46,017 nucleotides of DNA from an uncultured Rhodospirillales bacterium. GTDB taxonomy: Bacteria; Pseudomonadota; Alphaproteobacteria; Reyranellales; Reyranellaceae. A program made the position numbers and the translations under genes. Location of the stretch: the NCBI GenBank assembly GCA_902825855.1, contig CADECW010000035.1, positions 9,886-55,902 on the forward strand, in the 5' to 3' direction. This document shows positions 1 through 7,918 of this stretch, one piece after another (within the stretch, counting starts at the first letter, position 1; each line of letters opens with the position of its first letter). Under the pieces are notes generated by a model, which was given only the letters and a program-made list of their open reading frames with translations, was not told the DNA's origin and searched no databases.

Positions 1-51
1 CACGACGACGTTGTCGGCCGGATGCAGCCGGATGGTGAGCGGTGCCGCCAT
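1..51 (-). CDS. UxaA-like SAF-domain protein, 5' end only
   Basis: Seventeen codons of a minus-strand gene that runs off the left edge, reading MAAPLTIRLHPADNVVV. The start is supported by a GGAGG ribosome binding site eight bases upstream of the ATG. The pattern of a short beta strand followed by LHPADNVVV is characteristic of the N-terminal SAF domain of altronate/galactarate dehydratase (UxaA/GarD) family proteins, which act in sugar-acid catabolism. The decayed DapA-family aldolase immediately upstream suits such a pathway. Only the N-terminus is visible, so whether the catalytic C-terminal domain is encoded by the same gene or a partner cannot be judged. Confidence 0.6.
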   Translation of the reverse strand, partial: MAAPLTIRLHPADNVVV

Positions 52-110
52 TGTCGTTTCCTCCGAAGGCGCAAGGGTACTCGCTGGGCGCGCGCCACTC
101 CAGTGGTCTG

Positions 111-430
111 TCAGGGGGCGCGCTTTCGCCGGATTTCATCGATGGTCGCGCCGAGCTTGCGGGCCTCGGCGTCGCCGAGCGACGCGAGCGGCGCCGCATG
201 CGGCTCCAGGCGACGGGATCGTTTCGCCGCAGGCCGACCAGCCCTCGAGCGGCGACTGTATGAGGTCGGGTTCAACCTCCCGCTGATAGCCGCTCGTCGC
301 CGATCAGAATCAGCCAGGGACTGGCGCGTGCGCGACGAGGCGCGGCAGGCGGATGTTGCGGTCTTTCGTGAATGGGGTGGAGAGAGCGACGGATGGGCCG
401 AAGCGATCCTTTGCCCATGCCGCAATGAAA
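111..430 (-). pseudogene. Decayed DapA/KDG-aldolase-family gene remnant
   Basis: The only stretch over 300 bases without an intact gene. On the minus strand, pieces of a dihydrodipicolinate synthase family protein appear in the right order but in different frames: an N-terminal FGPSVALSTPFTKDRNIRL and RLVAHA in one frame, which then hits TGA; WLILIGDERL in a second frame; GLRRNDPVAWSRMR; and, after a frameshift, LASLGDAEARKLGATIDEI ending at a TGA at 111-113. The family is about 300 residues; only about 105 codons remain, so most of the barrel is deleted. It lies just upstream of the UxaA-like gene, a typical pairing in sugar-acid catabolism. Family assignment is by motif recognition only. 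Confidence 0.55.
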
Positions 431-440
431 GGCCAGCAGC

Positions 441-476
441 GCGCAAAGAAAAGCGGGCCCGTTTTCACGGGCCCGC
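441..476 (-). terminator. Rho-independent terminator
   Basis: A perfect 10-bp stem (GCGGGCCCGT/ACGGGCCCGC, 453-462 and 467-476) with a 4-base loop; on the minus strand it is followed by a T-rich tract (TTTTCTTTGC). It ends transcription of the YXW-repeat protein gene that stops at 502, before the decayed aldolase. Confidence 0.85.
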
Positions 477-501
477 CTTCCTTACGCTACTCTACCCATG
501 A

Positions 502-999
502 TTACCGACGGCGGTTGTCCCAGTTATCGAAGGCATTCGGGATGCCGTCGCGATCGCGGTCGCCCCAGGCGCTATTGCGCCGGTTGTCGTAACGATCGTA
601 CCTGTCGGGTACGCCGTCGTGGTCACGGTCGCTATAGGGACGCTGCGCCTGGTAGCGGTCCGGCACGCCGTCACCGTTACGATCCCAGCGGCTTGGCGTG
701 TACTGCCAGCGGTTACCGACCTGAGCCCACGTGGGCGCAATGTAACGGTAGCCCGGACGCGCGGTCAGCCACTGACCCGGTCGCCACACGTACTGATCGT
801 TGATCAGCTCGTAGTGGCCAGGCGCCCAGACGTAGCCGGAGCGCGGCGCCGGCGCGACCTCATAGCGCGGCGGCGGTGGAGGCGAGCCGAAGGTGATGCT
901 CACCTGTGCATCCGCCGGTGTGAACGGCGCCGTGAAGACCGTCGCCGTCGAGAATACTGCGGCGGCGGCCAAGGAAGTGATCGCCAAACGCTTCAACAT
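502..999 (-). CDS. Secreted YXW-repeat protein with Asp-rich calcium-binding-like repeats
   Basis: 165 residues from the ATG at 999, chosen over an upstream start because AAAGGAGG sits at ideal spacing. Residues 1-31 form a Sec signal peptide ending ADA. A Pro-rich linker is followed by YVWAPGHYE and YVWRPGQWL, the aromatic repeats of the YXWGXW family of exported alphaproteobacterial proteins. The C-terminal third carries three DRDxDGxPDxxD units (DRNGDGVPDRY, DRDHDGVPDRYD, DRDRDGIPNAFD) resembling thrombospondin type 3 calcium-binding repeats. Likely periplasmic or cell-surface; function unknown. The combination of the two repeat types is the notable feature. Monocistronic, with a strong terminator downstream. 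Confidence 0.8.
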   Translation of the reverse strand: MLKRLAITSLAAAAVFSTATVFTAPFTPADAQVSITFGSPPPPPRYEVAPAPRSGYVWAPGHYELINDQYVWRPGQWLTARPGYRYIAPTWAQVGNRWQYTPSRWDRNGDGVPDRYQAQRPYSDRDHDGVPDRYDRYDNRRNSAWGDRDRDGIPNAFDNWDNRRR

Positions 1000-1133
1000 G
1001 ACTTGCCTCCTTTTGCACGGCCTCACCTGACGAGCACCGCGCTGGTGTGCCTGGTATTACGCAAGCCGTGCCCTTGTCGTTTCGGCCCAACTGAAGGAAT
1101 TCAGGCGCGCATTCCGCCGCTTTTCCGCCACCA

Positions 1134-2012
1134 TCAGGTTCCCACCAGCAGCAAAATCACGCCGCCTACGCTCACGACGATTCCCAGGAGACCGATGGTA
1201 TGGAGTCGCTCGTCGCGCAGTAGAAAGTAACTCAACACCACGGCGATGAGCGGAAACACGGCGACCAGCGGAGCGACCACCGTGATCGAGCCGAGGCCGA
1301 GCGCCGCATAGAGAAGAAAGGTTGCCGTGCCGTTGGACATGCCGACGCCGATGAACCACAGCAGTCCGGTGCGCTCGGGCGGGCCGGCGGCGAGCGCACG
1401 GCGGCCGACCAGCGCAAGTATCACCACCGTCGACAGCGAATAGCCGATCGCGGCGGCTGCCAGCGGCTCGTGCCAGATCGCGAGCGCCGACTTGATCGCG
1501 GGCTGTATGGCGCCGCGTATCAGTGCGGCTGCGAGCGGCAGCGCCAGCACCCAGACCGGCCAGCGCCGGCCGCCGGCACCGCCGCGCAACGCCATCAGGG
1601 CGACGCCCGCCACCACCAGCACCAGGCCCGCGACTTGCCCCAACCCGATGCGCTCGCCGAGGAGAAGGACGGCGAACAGCACGGCAAAGAGCGGCGTCAC
1701 GTTTCCCGCGGCCCCGGCGACGGCAGGGCCCAGCAACTCGTTGGAGCGTACGGACAGGATCGACACCACGACCGGGAAGATGCAGCCGACGCCGGCGAAG
1801 ATCAGGGCCGCCCACCAATCGAATCCGCGCCAGTCGACGAACAACAGCGCACCCACCCAGGCTGCGACCATGGAGCTGCCGATGGTGTAGATCGGCGAAC
1901 GCCATGACGGGACGGTGCGCAGGCCGTACTGGGTCAGAATCAGCGCCAGGGCGAAACAGAATGCCGCACCCAGTGCCAATAGGCCGGGAGCCAGGATGGC
2001 CGTGCCCATCAT
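1134..2012 (-). CDS. EamA/DMT-family transporter (10 TM)
   Basis: 292 residues of almost continuous hydrophobic helices, with two EamA repeats (about residues 10-140 and 150-290), the usual size and architecture for drug/metabolite transporter family exporters of the inner membrane. The C-terminus ends SVGGVILLLVGT. Substrate cannot be told; relatives export amino acids, sugars or small metabolites. Two adjacent ATG codons (2012 and 2009) are possible starts and neither has a strong ribosome binding site. It is divergent from the class IV aminotransferase at 2056 with only 43 bases between them, so the two share a control region. Confidence 0.85.
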   Translation of the reverse strand: MMGTAILAPGLLALGAAFCFALALILTQYGLRTVPSWRSPIYTIGSSMVAAWVGALLFVDWRGFDWWAALIFAGVGCIFPVVVSILSVRSNELLGPAVAGAAGNVTPLFAVLFAVLLLGERIGLGQVAGLVLVVAGVALMALRGGAGGRRWPVWVLALPLAAALIRGAIQPAIKSALAIWHEPLAAAAIGYSLSTVVILALVGRRALAAGPPERTGLLWFIGVGMSNGTATFLLYAALGLGSITVVAPLVAVFPLIAVVLSYFLLRDERLHTIGLLGIVVSVGGVILLLVGT

Positions 2013-2055
2013 GGTCTGCTAGAAGCGCCGGCTTCCGACCGGAGAATTGAGGAAA

Positions 2056-2913
2056 ATGGACACGCTCACCTACTGGAACGGCACCTGGCACGAGGGCAAC
2101 CCGGCGATCCTGGGCCCGCGCGACCACGCCTTCTGGCTGGGCTCGATGGTATTCGACGGCGGCCGCGCCTTCGAGGGCTGCGGGCCGGATCTCGACCTCC
2201 ATGCGGAACGTGTCGTTCGTTCGGCGCGCTCGCTGGGTCTGAAGCCGACCAAGACCGCAAAGGAAATCCTCGACCTGATGCATGAGGCGGTTCGCCGCTT
2301 CGGCCCGAAGGCCGAGCTCTATGTGCGGCCGATGTTCTGGGCGACCAAGGGCGGTCAGGGACCGATCTCGGTCGACGGCGATTCGACCCAGTTCCTGCTC
2401 TGCGTCTATCACTCGCCGATGCGTGCGGGCACGCCGCTGACGCTCGGCCTATGCCGCTCGATCCGCCGGCCGACGCCGGAGAGTGCGCCGACCGACGCCA
2501 AGGCGAGCTGCCTCTATCCCAACTCCAGCCGCGGCGTCGCCGAGATGCTCGAGCGCGGTTTCCAGAACGGCATCGTGCTCGACGCGCTGGGCAACGTCGC
2601 CGAGACCTGCAGCTCCAACATCTTCCTGGCGAAGGAGGGCGTCGTCAGCACGCCGGTGCCCAACGGCAGCTTCCTCGCCGGCATCACGCGCAATCGGGTC
2701 GTCAAGCTCCTGCGCAATGCCGGTGTCACCGTGAAGGAGTGCACGGTGGCAACGGCCGACCTCGACGATGCCGACGAGCTCTTCACCACCGGCAATGCCG
2801 GCAAGGTACAGCCGGTCAGCCGCTACGAAAGCCGCGACCTGCAGCCCGGCCCGATCGCGCGTCAGGCGCACGAGCTCTACATGACCTACTCGCTCACCCA
2901 GCGGATCATCTGA
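2056..2913 (+). CDS. Branched-chain aminotransferase-like PLP enzyme (class IV)
   Basis: 285 residues from ATG 2056; an upstream in-frame TTG at 2047 is less likely. Fold type IV aminotransferase: N-terminal GSMVFDGGRAFEG, the Schiff-base lysine Lys149 in TDAKASCLYPNS, ExxSSNIFL-type segment (ETCSSNIFLAKEG) and the GITRNRVVKL motif contacting the PLP phosphate, all in the order seen in IlvE. Predicted reaction is PLP-dependent transamination of branched-chain or related amino acids in the cytoplasm. D-amino-acid transaminase or aminodeoxychorismate lyase activity cannot be excluded because these share the fold. It ends seven bases before the convergent MFS gene. Confidence 0.85.
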   Translation: MDTLTYWNGTWHEGNPAILGPRDHAFWLGSMVFDGGRAFEGCGPDLDLHAERVVRSARSLGLKPTKTAKEILDLMHEAVRRFGPKAELYVRPMFWATKGGQGPISVDGDSTQFLLCVYHSPMRAGTPLTLGLCRSIRRPTPESAPTDAKASCLYPNSSRGVAEMLERGFQNGIVLDALGNVAETCSSNIFLAKEGVVSTPVPNGSFLAGITRNRVVKLLRNAGVTVKECTVATADLDDADELFTTGNAGKVQPVSRYESRDLQPGPIARQAHELYMTYSLTQRII

Positions 2914-2920
2914 CGACGAG

Positions 2921-4453
2921 TCAACCTTTGCCTGCCGTCCGACGTACGACCAGCGGCAGGGCAAGAAGCGACGCCACACTGATCAAGGCGAGCATCGCCC
3001 ACGCCTCGTTGATGGCGCCGACCAGGCCGGCGCGCTCGACCAGCGGGCGCACGGTCTCGATCGTCGCAGCGTCGATCGTGCGCGCGGTCGCCGTCGCAAT
3101 GGTCTCGGCCGGGATGCCGACCAGGGGCGCGACCGAGACGTCGCCGCTCTTCAGGCGCTGGCCGATCTCCTCGGCCAGGATCGGTGCGCGGCCATAGATC
3201 ACCGTATCGATCAAGGCGAGGCCGATGGCGCCGCCGAGGTTGCGCATCAGGTTGAAAAGCCCGCTCGCATCGGCGACCCGCTCGGGCGGGAACTGGCCGA
3301 GCGCCAGCCGGGTCGGCGGCAGCAGGCAGAACATGATGGCCGAGCCGCGCAGGATCTGCGGCACCAGCATCTCGTCGAAATCGGATTCCCAGGTCTGCAG
3401 GGCGCTGAGTCCGAGCCCGGCAGCGAACAGCGAAAAGCCGCCCAGCATCAGCAGGCGGCCATCGATGCGCCGCTCGAGTTCGACGGCGATCGGCGCGGTG
3501 ACGAGCTGGGCGACGCCGGTCACCAGCATGATGCGGCCGATATCGAGCGGACCATGCTCGCGAACGAATCCGAGGAACACGGGCATGAGGTAGACCGAGC
3601 CGTAGAGCCCGATGCCCAGGGTGAAGGAGAGAAAGCAGCCGACCGCGAAGTTGCGGTCGCGGAGCGCGCTCAGGTCGACGATCGGCCGCGAGCGGCCAAG
3701 GCTGCGGCGGACGAAGGCGAAGCCAGCGAGCAGCGCCAGGGCGAGCAGGCCAAGTACGCGCAACGAGGCCCAGCCGTGCTTGGGCGCGTCCTTCAGCCCG
3801 ATCTCGAGCGCCGCGAGTGCAATCGCCATCAGGACGAGGCCGGCCACGTCGAGCGCGCGAACGTGCTCGTATTCGCCCGCCTCGCGCGGCAGGAAGGTGG
3901 CGGCAACCACGGCGGCGACGACGCCAGGCGCGACATTGACCAGGAAGAGCCAGTGCCAGGAGTAGGTCTGGGTGATCCAGCCGCCGACCAGCGGTCCCAC
4001 GGTCGGCGCCAGCACGGCCATCACGCCCGCGAGGGTCGTGGCGATGCCCTGCTGGCGAAAGGGAAAGAGCAGGAAGACGGCAGAGAACACCGCGGGAATC
4101 AGGACGCCGCCGGCGAAGCCCTGCACCACCCGCGCGACGATCAACGTCTCGAAACCGTGGCTCGCCGCACAGGCAGCCGATGCAAGGGTGAACAGGGTGA
4201 GCGCACCCACGAACAGCCGGCGCAGGCTGAGGGCGCGCGTCAGAAGGCCGGTCAGCGGGATCGCTATCACCTCGGCGATGAGATAGGCGGTCTGCACCCA
4301 GCTCATCCGGTCCGGCGCAATCGATAGCGCCTCGCTGATCTCGGGCAGCGAGGTGACGACGATCTGGATGTCGAGCACGGCCATGAACATGCCGAGCGTC
4401 ATGGCCGAGAATCCGACCCAGATGCCGGCGCTCGCTCCCCGCTCCTCGGTCAT
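2921..4453 (-). CDS. DHA2 (EmrB/QacA-type) 14-TM MFS exporter
   Basis: 510 residues from MTEERG. Contains the motif C and motif A landmarks of DHA2 drug:H+ antiporters: FMAVLDIQIVVTSLPEI in TM1, WVQTAYLIAEVIAIPLTG, the GFAGGVLIPAVF segment and TVGPLVGGWITQTYSWHWLF. About 14 membrane helices, inner membrane. Its ATG overlaps the stop codon of the upstream methyltransferase by four bases (ATGA), so it is translationally coupled to the type III PKS/methyltransferase pair. The context suggests it exports the methylated polyketide, but a general multidrug role is possible. Confidence 0.88.
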   Translation of the reverse strand: MTEERGASAGIWVGFSAMTLGMFMAVLDIQIVVTSLPEISEALSIAPDRMSWVQTAYLIAEVIAIPLTGLLTRALSLRRLFVGALTLFTLASAACAASHGFETLIVARVVQGFAGGVLIPAVFSAVFLLFPFRQQGIATTLAGVMAVLAPTVGPLVGGWITQTYSWHWLFLVNVAPGVVAAVVAATFLPREAGEYEHVRALDVAGLVLMAIALAALEIGLKDAPKHGWASLRVLGLLALALLAGFAFVRRSLGRSRPIVDLSALRDRNFAVGCFLSFTLGIGLYGSVYLMPVFLGFVREHGPLDIGRIMLVTGVAQLVTAPIAVELERRIDGRLLMLGGFSLFAAGLGLSALQTWESDFDEMLVPQILRGSAIMFCLLPPTRLALGQFPPERVADASGLFNLMRNLGGAIGLALIDTVIYGRAPILAEEIGQRLKSGDVSVAPLVGIPAETIATATARTIDAATIETVRPLVERAGLVGAINEAWAMLALISVASLLALPLVVRRTAGKG

Positions 4454-4944
4454 TGCCGGAGCGCCGCCGCTTCCGCGCGGATGCGAATCCACAGCACCAG
4501 GGCGTTGAGAGCCGAGAAGGCGATGCCGTACCACGCCAGACCGAGGCAGAGTGGCAGCACCAGGATCTCGGCGGCGACGATGCAGTAGTTGGGATGCGAC
4601 ATGAAACGGAACGGCCCGCCTCTCACCAGTGGCGCGCCGGGCAGCACGATGATGCGCGTCGTCCAGCGCGGACCCAGCGTGGTGATCACCCACACGCGCA
4701 AGCCCTGGAGGATTACGAACACTGCCAGCCAGAGCAGGCTCACCTCGACATGCCCGCCCGAGGCGACGAGATACCAGAGGCCCGCCAGCCACGTGGCGTG
4801 CAAGGCCACGATCAGCGGATAGTGGCCGGGCGCCGCCTCGTGCGCGCCCTGGGCAAGCAGGCGCTCTGTGTTGCGCCGCGACAGGACGAGCTCGCCGAGA
4901 CGCTGCAGGGTCACCAGGCCGAGAATGGCCCCCGCCAGGATCAT
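4450..4944 (-). CDS. ICMT-family (isoprenylcysteine carboxyl methyltransferase-like) O-methyltransferase
   Basis: 164 residues, from the ATG that overlaps the PKS stop codon by one base. Four to five membrane helices, then the family signature GPFRFMSHPNYCIVAAEIL (RxxxHPxY: the SAM-binding HPNY) and a C-terminal ALNALVLWIRIRAEAAALRQ with the RIxxE motif. Integral membrane SAM-dependent methyltransferase. In Bacillus subtilis the homologous BpsB (YpbQ) sits next to the type III PKS BpsA and methylates alkylpyrones; the same gene order here makes methylation of the PKS product the most likely job. That functional link is inference from context. Confidence 0.85.
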   Translation of the reverse strand: MILAGAILGLVTLQRLGELVLSRRNTERLLAQGAHEAAPGHYPLIVALHATWLAGLWYLVASGGHVEVSLLWLAVFVILQGLRVWVITTLGPRWTTRIIVLPGAPLVRGGPFRFMSHPNYCIVAAEILVLPLCLGLAWYGIAFSALNALVLWIRIRAEAAALRQ

Positions 4945-6008
4945 CACGCCGCCTGCGCCAGCGACAGGCAGCTGCAGGTGAAACCGGGTCCGAGCGCCGT
5001 CAGCACGGTGCGCCGCGGCAGGCCCTGCTGCGCCAATCGGTCGAGCACGAACAGCACGCTCGGCGCCGACATGTTGCCGTACTCCTCCAGCACCGCGCGC
5101 TCGTGATCGAGCGCGCCCTGATCGAGGCGCAGCGTGCTCTCGAGCGCGGTGATCACCTTGGCGCCGCCGGGATGGCAGGTGAATCGGTCGACCGAGGCAC
5201 GCTCGACACCAATGCGCGCCAGGATCGTTTCGACGGCGGCGCCGACATGCTCCTCGGCAAAAGGCGGGATGGCGCGGTCGAAGATGACGCCGAGACCGGT
5301 CGGATCGACCTTCCACCCCATGATGTCGAGGCTGTCCGGCCACAGGTGCTCGCCCGCGCCCTCGATGTGCGCCAGGCCGGTCTCGCCGGTGCGCACGACA
5401 CAGGCCGCCGCGCCGTCACCGAACAGGGCCGTCGCCACCATGTTGGCGCTGGTCAGCTGGTCCATGCGGAAGGCTGCGGTGCAGATTTCGATGGCCACCA
5501 GGAGCACGGTCGAACCCGGCCGTGCCCGGGCCAGGCGACCGGCGATCGCCAGTCCCGAAACGCCGCCGGCGCAGCCCAGGCCGAACACCGGCACGCGCTC
5601 GACATCGGCGCGGAAACCCATGCGGCCGGCGACGCGCGCCTCGAGGCTCGGCGTGGCGATGCCGGTCGAGGAGATGGTGACGATGGTGTCGACATGGCTC
5701 GCCTCGCACGCGGCATTGGCCAGCGCCCGGCTGGCGGCAGCGACGAACAGGTCCTGCGCGCCTGCAAGGTAGGCAGCGTTGCGCTCCGGCCAGTCGAGAT
5801 CCGAGAAATACCAGTCGAGCGGTTTCACGGTGTAGCGGGTGCGGATGCCAGCGGTCTCGAACACCGGGGCCATGCGCTCGAAGGCGGCGTAGCGATGGGC
5901 GAAGATGTGGCGCGCAGCCGCTGCCGCATCGGACTGCTCCAGCCGGTTCGCCGGCACGGCCTGGCCGATGGAGAGCAGCGCCGCGGACTGGCTTGCATCA
6001 TTCGACAT
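4944..6008 (-). CDS. Type III polyketide synthase (chalcone/stilbene synthase superfamily)
   Basis: 354 residues from ATG 6008, preceded by GAGG at good spacing. The thiolase-fold catalytic triad is complete: Cys146 in VFGLGCAGGVSGL, His279 in FTCHPGGAKV and Asn312 in EYGNMSAPSV. The C-terminus has the GPGFTCSCLSL loop. Length is standard for bacterial type III PKS. Predicted to extend an acyl-CoA starter with malonyl-CoA and cyclise it to an alkylpyrone or alkylresorcinol, a soluble cytoplasmic homodimer. First gene of a three-gene operon with the ICMT-type methyltransferase and MFS exporter, both overlapping. Starter and product cannot be read from sequence. Confidence 0.92.
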   Translation of the reverse strand: MSNDASQSAALLSIGQAVPANRLEQSDAAAAARHIFAHRYAAFERMAPVFETAGIRTRYTVKPLDWYFSDLDWPERNAAYLAGAQDLFVAAASRALANAACEASHVDTIVTISSTGIATPSLEARVAGRMGFRADVERVPVFGLGCAGGVSGLAIAGRLARARPGSTVLLVAIEICTAAFRMDQLTSANMVATALFGDGAAACVVRTGETGLAHIEGAGEHLWPDSLDIMGWKVDPTGLGVIFDRAIPPFAEEHVGAAVETILARIGVERASVDRFTCHPGGAKVITALESTLRLDQGALDHERAVLEEYGNMSAPSVLFVLDRLAQQGLPRRTVLTALGPGFTCSCLSLAQAA

Positions 6009-6165
6009 CGGCTTCCTCATGGGTCGGCGTGGACAACACGCGGTTGCCTCTAGCAGATCAACAACGTGGCCGGTCACCGCAAGTCACGATAGCGCGAAGG
6101 CCTCCTGCTGTGCTGCCATGATCCCCGCACATTCGATGGCCCGCCAAAGTGGCCTGAAGGGAACA

Positions 6166-6771
6166 ATGCTGCTCATCGGAGTAAACCGCTCGCCCTATAC
6201 GCGGCGCGTCGCGATCACGCTCGAGGTCTACGGCTTGCCCTACGAGCAACGCGACCTCTCGGGTTTCGGCAACCGCGCCGATGTCCGCGCCGCGAACCCG
6301 TTGGGGCGCATTCCCGCCCTGGTGCTCGACAACGGCGAAACCCTCGTGGACAGCGCCGCCATCATCGACCATCTCGACGAGATCGTCGGCCCTGACCGAG
6401 CGCTGACGCCAACGGCGGGCGCCGACCGGCGTGCCGTGCTGCGGCTGGCGGCGCTGATGATGGGCGCCTGCGACAAGGGCCTGCACGCCGCTTACGAACG
6501 CAATCACCATCCGCCGGAGAAGGTCCATGAGCCGTGGATCGACGATTGCATGGCGCAGATGAGGAACGCGCTGGCCGCCGTCGAAACGATGGTCGAGCCG
6601 GGACAGGATTACCTGCTGCTGGGCCGTCTCACGCAGGCCGACGTCACGGCCTTCATCGCCGAACGGCTTGCGCGCGGCCTCATGATCAACACGGCGAGCG
6701 AGATGCCGCGCCTGCACGCCCATTGCCGCAAGCTCCTGCAGCAGGAGGCGTTCCGCTCGACCGAGCCGTGA
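6166..6771 (+). CDS. Glutathione S-transferase family protein
   Basis: 201 residues from ATG 6166 with AAGGG upstream. The N-terminal thioredoxin-like half begins LLIGVNRSPYTRRVAITLEV, with the glutathione-binding SPYT and NPLGRIPALVLDNGETLVDSAAI (cis-Pro and the ES/DS glutamyl-binding motif). The C-terminal all-alpha domain contains GRLTQADVTAFI, the N-capping box typical of GSTs. Soluble; substrate unknown. It is divergent from the polyketide operon with 157 bases between the two starts, and it ends four bases from the convergent channel gene. Confidence 0.87.
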   Translation: MLLIGVNRSPYTRRVAITLEVYGLPYEQRDLSGFGNRADVRAANPLGRIPALVLDNGETLVDSAAIIDHLDEIVGPDRALTPTAGADRRAVLRLAALMMGACDKGLHAAYERNHHPPEKVHEPWIDDCMAQMRNALAAVETMVEPGQDYLLLGRLTQADVTAFIAERLARGLMINTASEMPRLHAHCRKLLQQEAFRSTEP

Positions 6772-6775
6772 CGGT

Positions 6776-7462
6776 CTACGAATGGTCCTTCCCGGTGGTC
6801 CGGTAGAGGTTGGCCAGGCGGGCGATCAGGAACGCGACGTACATCACGCCCAGCACCTGCTCGATGATGATCAGGCTGCGCGCCATCCTGGTGGCCGGCG
6901 TGATCTCGCCGAAGCCGGTCGACGTCAGCACCGTAAAGGAAAAGTACATCATCGCCGGCCAGTCGAGGTGCTCTTCCGGCACGTTCGTCGGCGCGTAGTG
7001 AAAGGCGTGCGGCTCGAGCTGCTGCAGGAAGCCGAACAGGCTCGCGAAAGTGAAGGCGATCAGGACATAGGCCGCGACAGCGCCGAACACCTTGTCGGTG
7101 GTGATGGGACGCCAATCCAGCACGTAATAGAGCAACCCGGCGGTCACGGCGCCGACGAATGTCGCAGTGACGGCCAGGGTCGCCGGGCGCAGCCAATGCT
7201 CGCCCAACCGGTCCACCGCCACGGCATTTACGGTGAACAACGCCAGCAGGCCGAGCGCCAGCAGCGTCCTGCGCCCCATTCGCAAGGCCCACATTGCGAG
7301 CATCAGAATGGTGACCATTCCGAGCGCCAGGAACACGGCGCCGAACGTTCCGGCTACGAAGGGATTGATCAGGATGAACAGGCACAGCGCCACCAGCAGC
7401 ACCCCGCAGCGGTTGTGCCGCATGAAGGCGATTCGACGCTTCATCCGGAAGTCGATCGGCAT
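6776..7462 (-). CDS. Two-pore-helix-domain potassium channel protein
   Basis: 228 residues with a first cluster of about four helices (residues 15-110) and a C-terminal ion-channel module: outer helix, pore loop with selectivity filter TSTGFGEITPATRMARSL, inner helix IEQVLGVMYVAFLIARLANLY. The TxTGFGE filter is a variant of the K+ channel TVGYGD. No voltage-sensor arginine ladder or RCK domain is evident, so gating is unknown. Its ATG follows the stop codon of the VOC gene at 7466 by three bases, so the two are co-transcribed. Confidence 0.85.
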   Translation of the reverse strand: MPIDFRMKRRIAFMRHNRCGVLLVALCLFILINPFVAGTFGAVFLALGMVTILMLAMWALRMGRRTLLALGLLALFTVNAVAVDRLGEHWLRPATLAVTATFVGAVTAGLLYYVLDWRPITTDKVFGAVAAYVLIAFTFASLFGFLQQLEPHAFHYAPTNVPEEHLDWPAMMYFSFTVLTSTGFGEITPATRMARSLIIIEQVLGVMYVAFLIARLANLYRTTGKDHS

Positions 7463-7465
7463 GGC

Positions 7466-7900
7466 CTACTTCCACTCGGCCAGCTCGACGGTGATGCCTT
7501 CAGGCCCTTCGAGGAACACCAGCTTGCGGTCGTGGAAGCTCATCGGCTGGTTGCGCAGGGACACGCCAGCCGCCGTCACCCTGGCGATCAGTTCGTCGAT
7601 GTCCGAGACGGCGAAGCAGATATGGTTGAAGCCGATGCGGTCGAGCCGGGCGATATCGGCTTCCCTCTTCACCGGCGGATTGAGGAAGTGCAGCAGCTGG
7701 ACTTCGAGGCGAGGGTTCGAGTCCTTCAGCACGAGGGTGACGTGGCGGGCCTCGAGGTTCGCGATGCCCATGTACTGGTCCATCACCGGTCCCTTGATCA
7801 CCACGTCCTTGTCGGGTTCGAAACCGAGCAGGGCGAAGAAGCCGATGGCGGCGGCAGGATCGGTCACGGCCACGGTGACGTGGTCGAAGTGCTTCAGCAT
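7466..7900 (-). CDS. VOC-family (glyoxalase/dioxygenase fold) protein
   Basis: 144 residues from ATG 7900; a GTG one codon earlier is an alternative. Two beta-alpha-beta-beta-beta modules: KHFDHVTVAVTDPAAAIGFF at the N-terminus and DRIGFNHICFAVSDIDELI in the second half, ending in FLEGPEGITVELAEWK. Conserved metal-ligand positions are present: His in FDHVTVAV, His in FNHICFAV and Glu in VELAEW. Possible roles include lyase, dioxygenase or epimerase; no specific assignment is possible. Upstream of and nearly abutting the K+ channel gene. Confidence 0.85.
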   Translation of the reverse strand: MLKHFDHVTVAVTDPAAAIGFFALLGFEPDKDVVIKGPVMDQYMGIANLEARHVTLVLKDSNPRLEVQLLHFLNPPVKREADIARLDRIGFNHICFAVSDIDELIARVTAAGVSLRNQPMSFHDRKLVFLEGPEGITVELAEWK

Positions 7901-7918
7901 CACGCCATTCTAGCCGCT

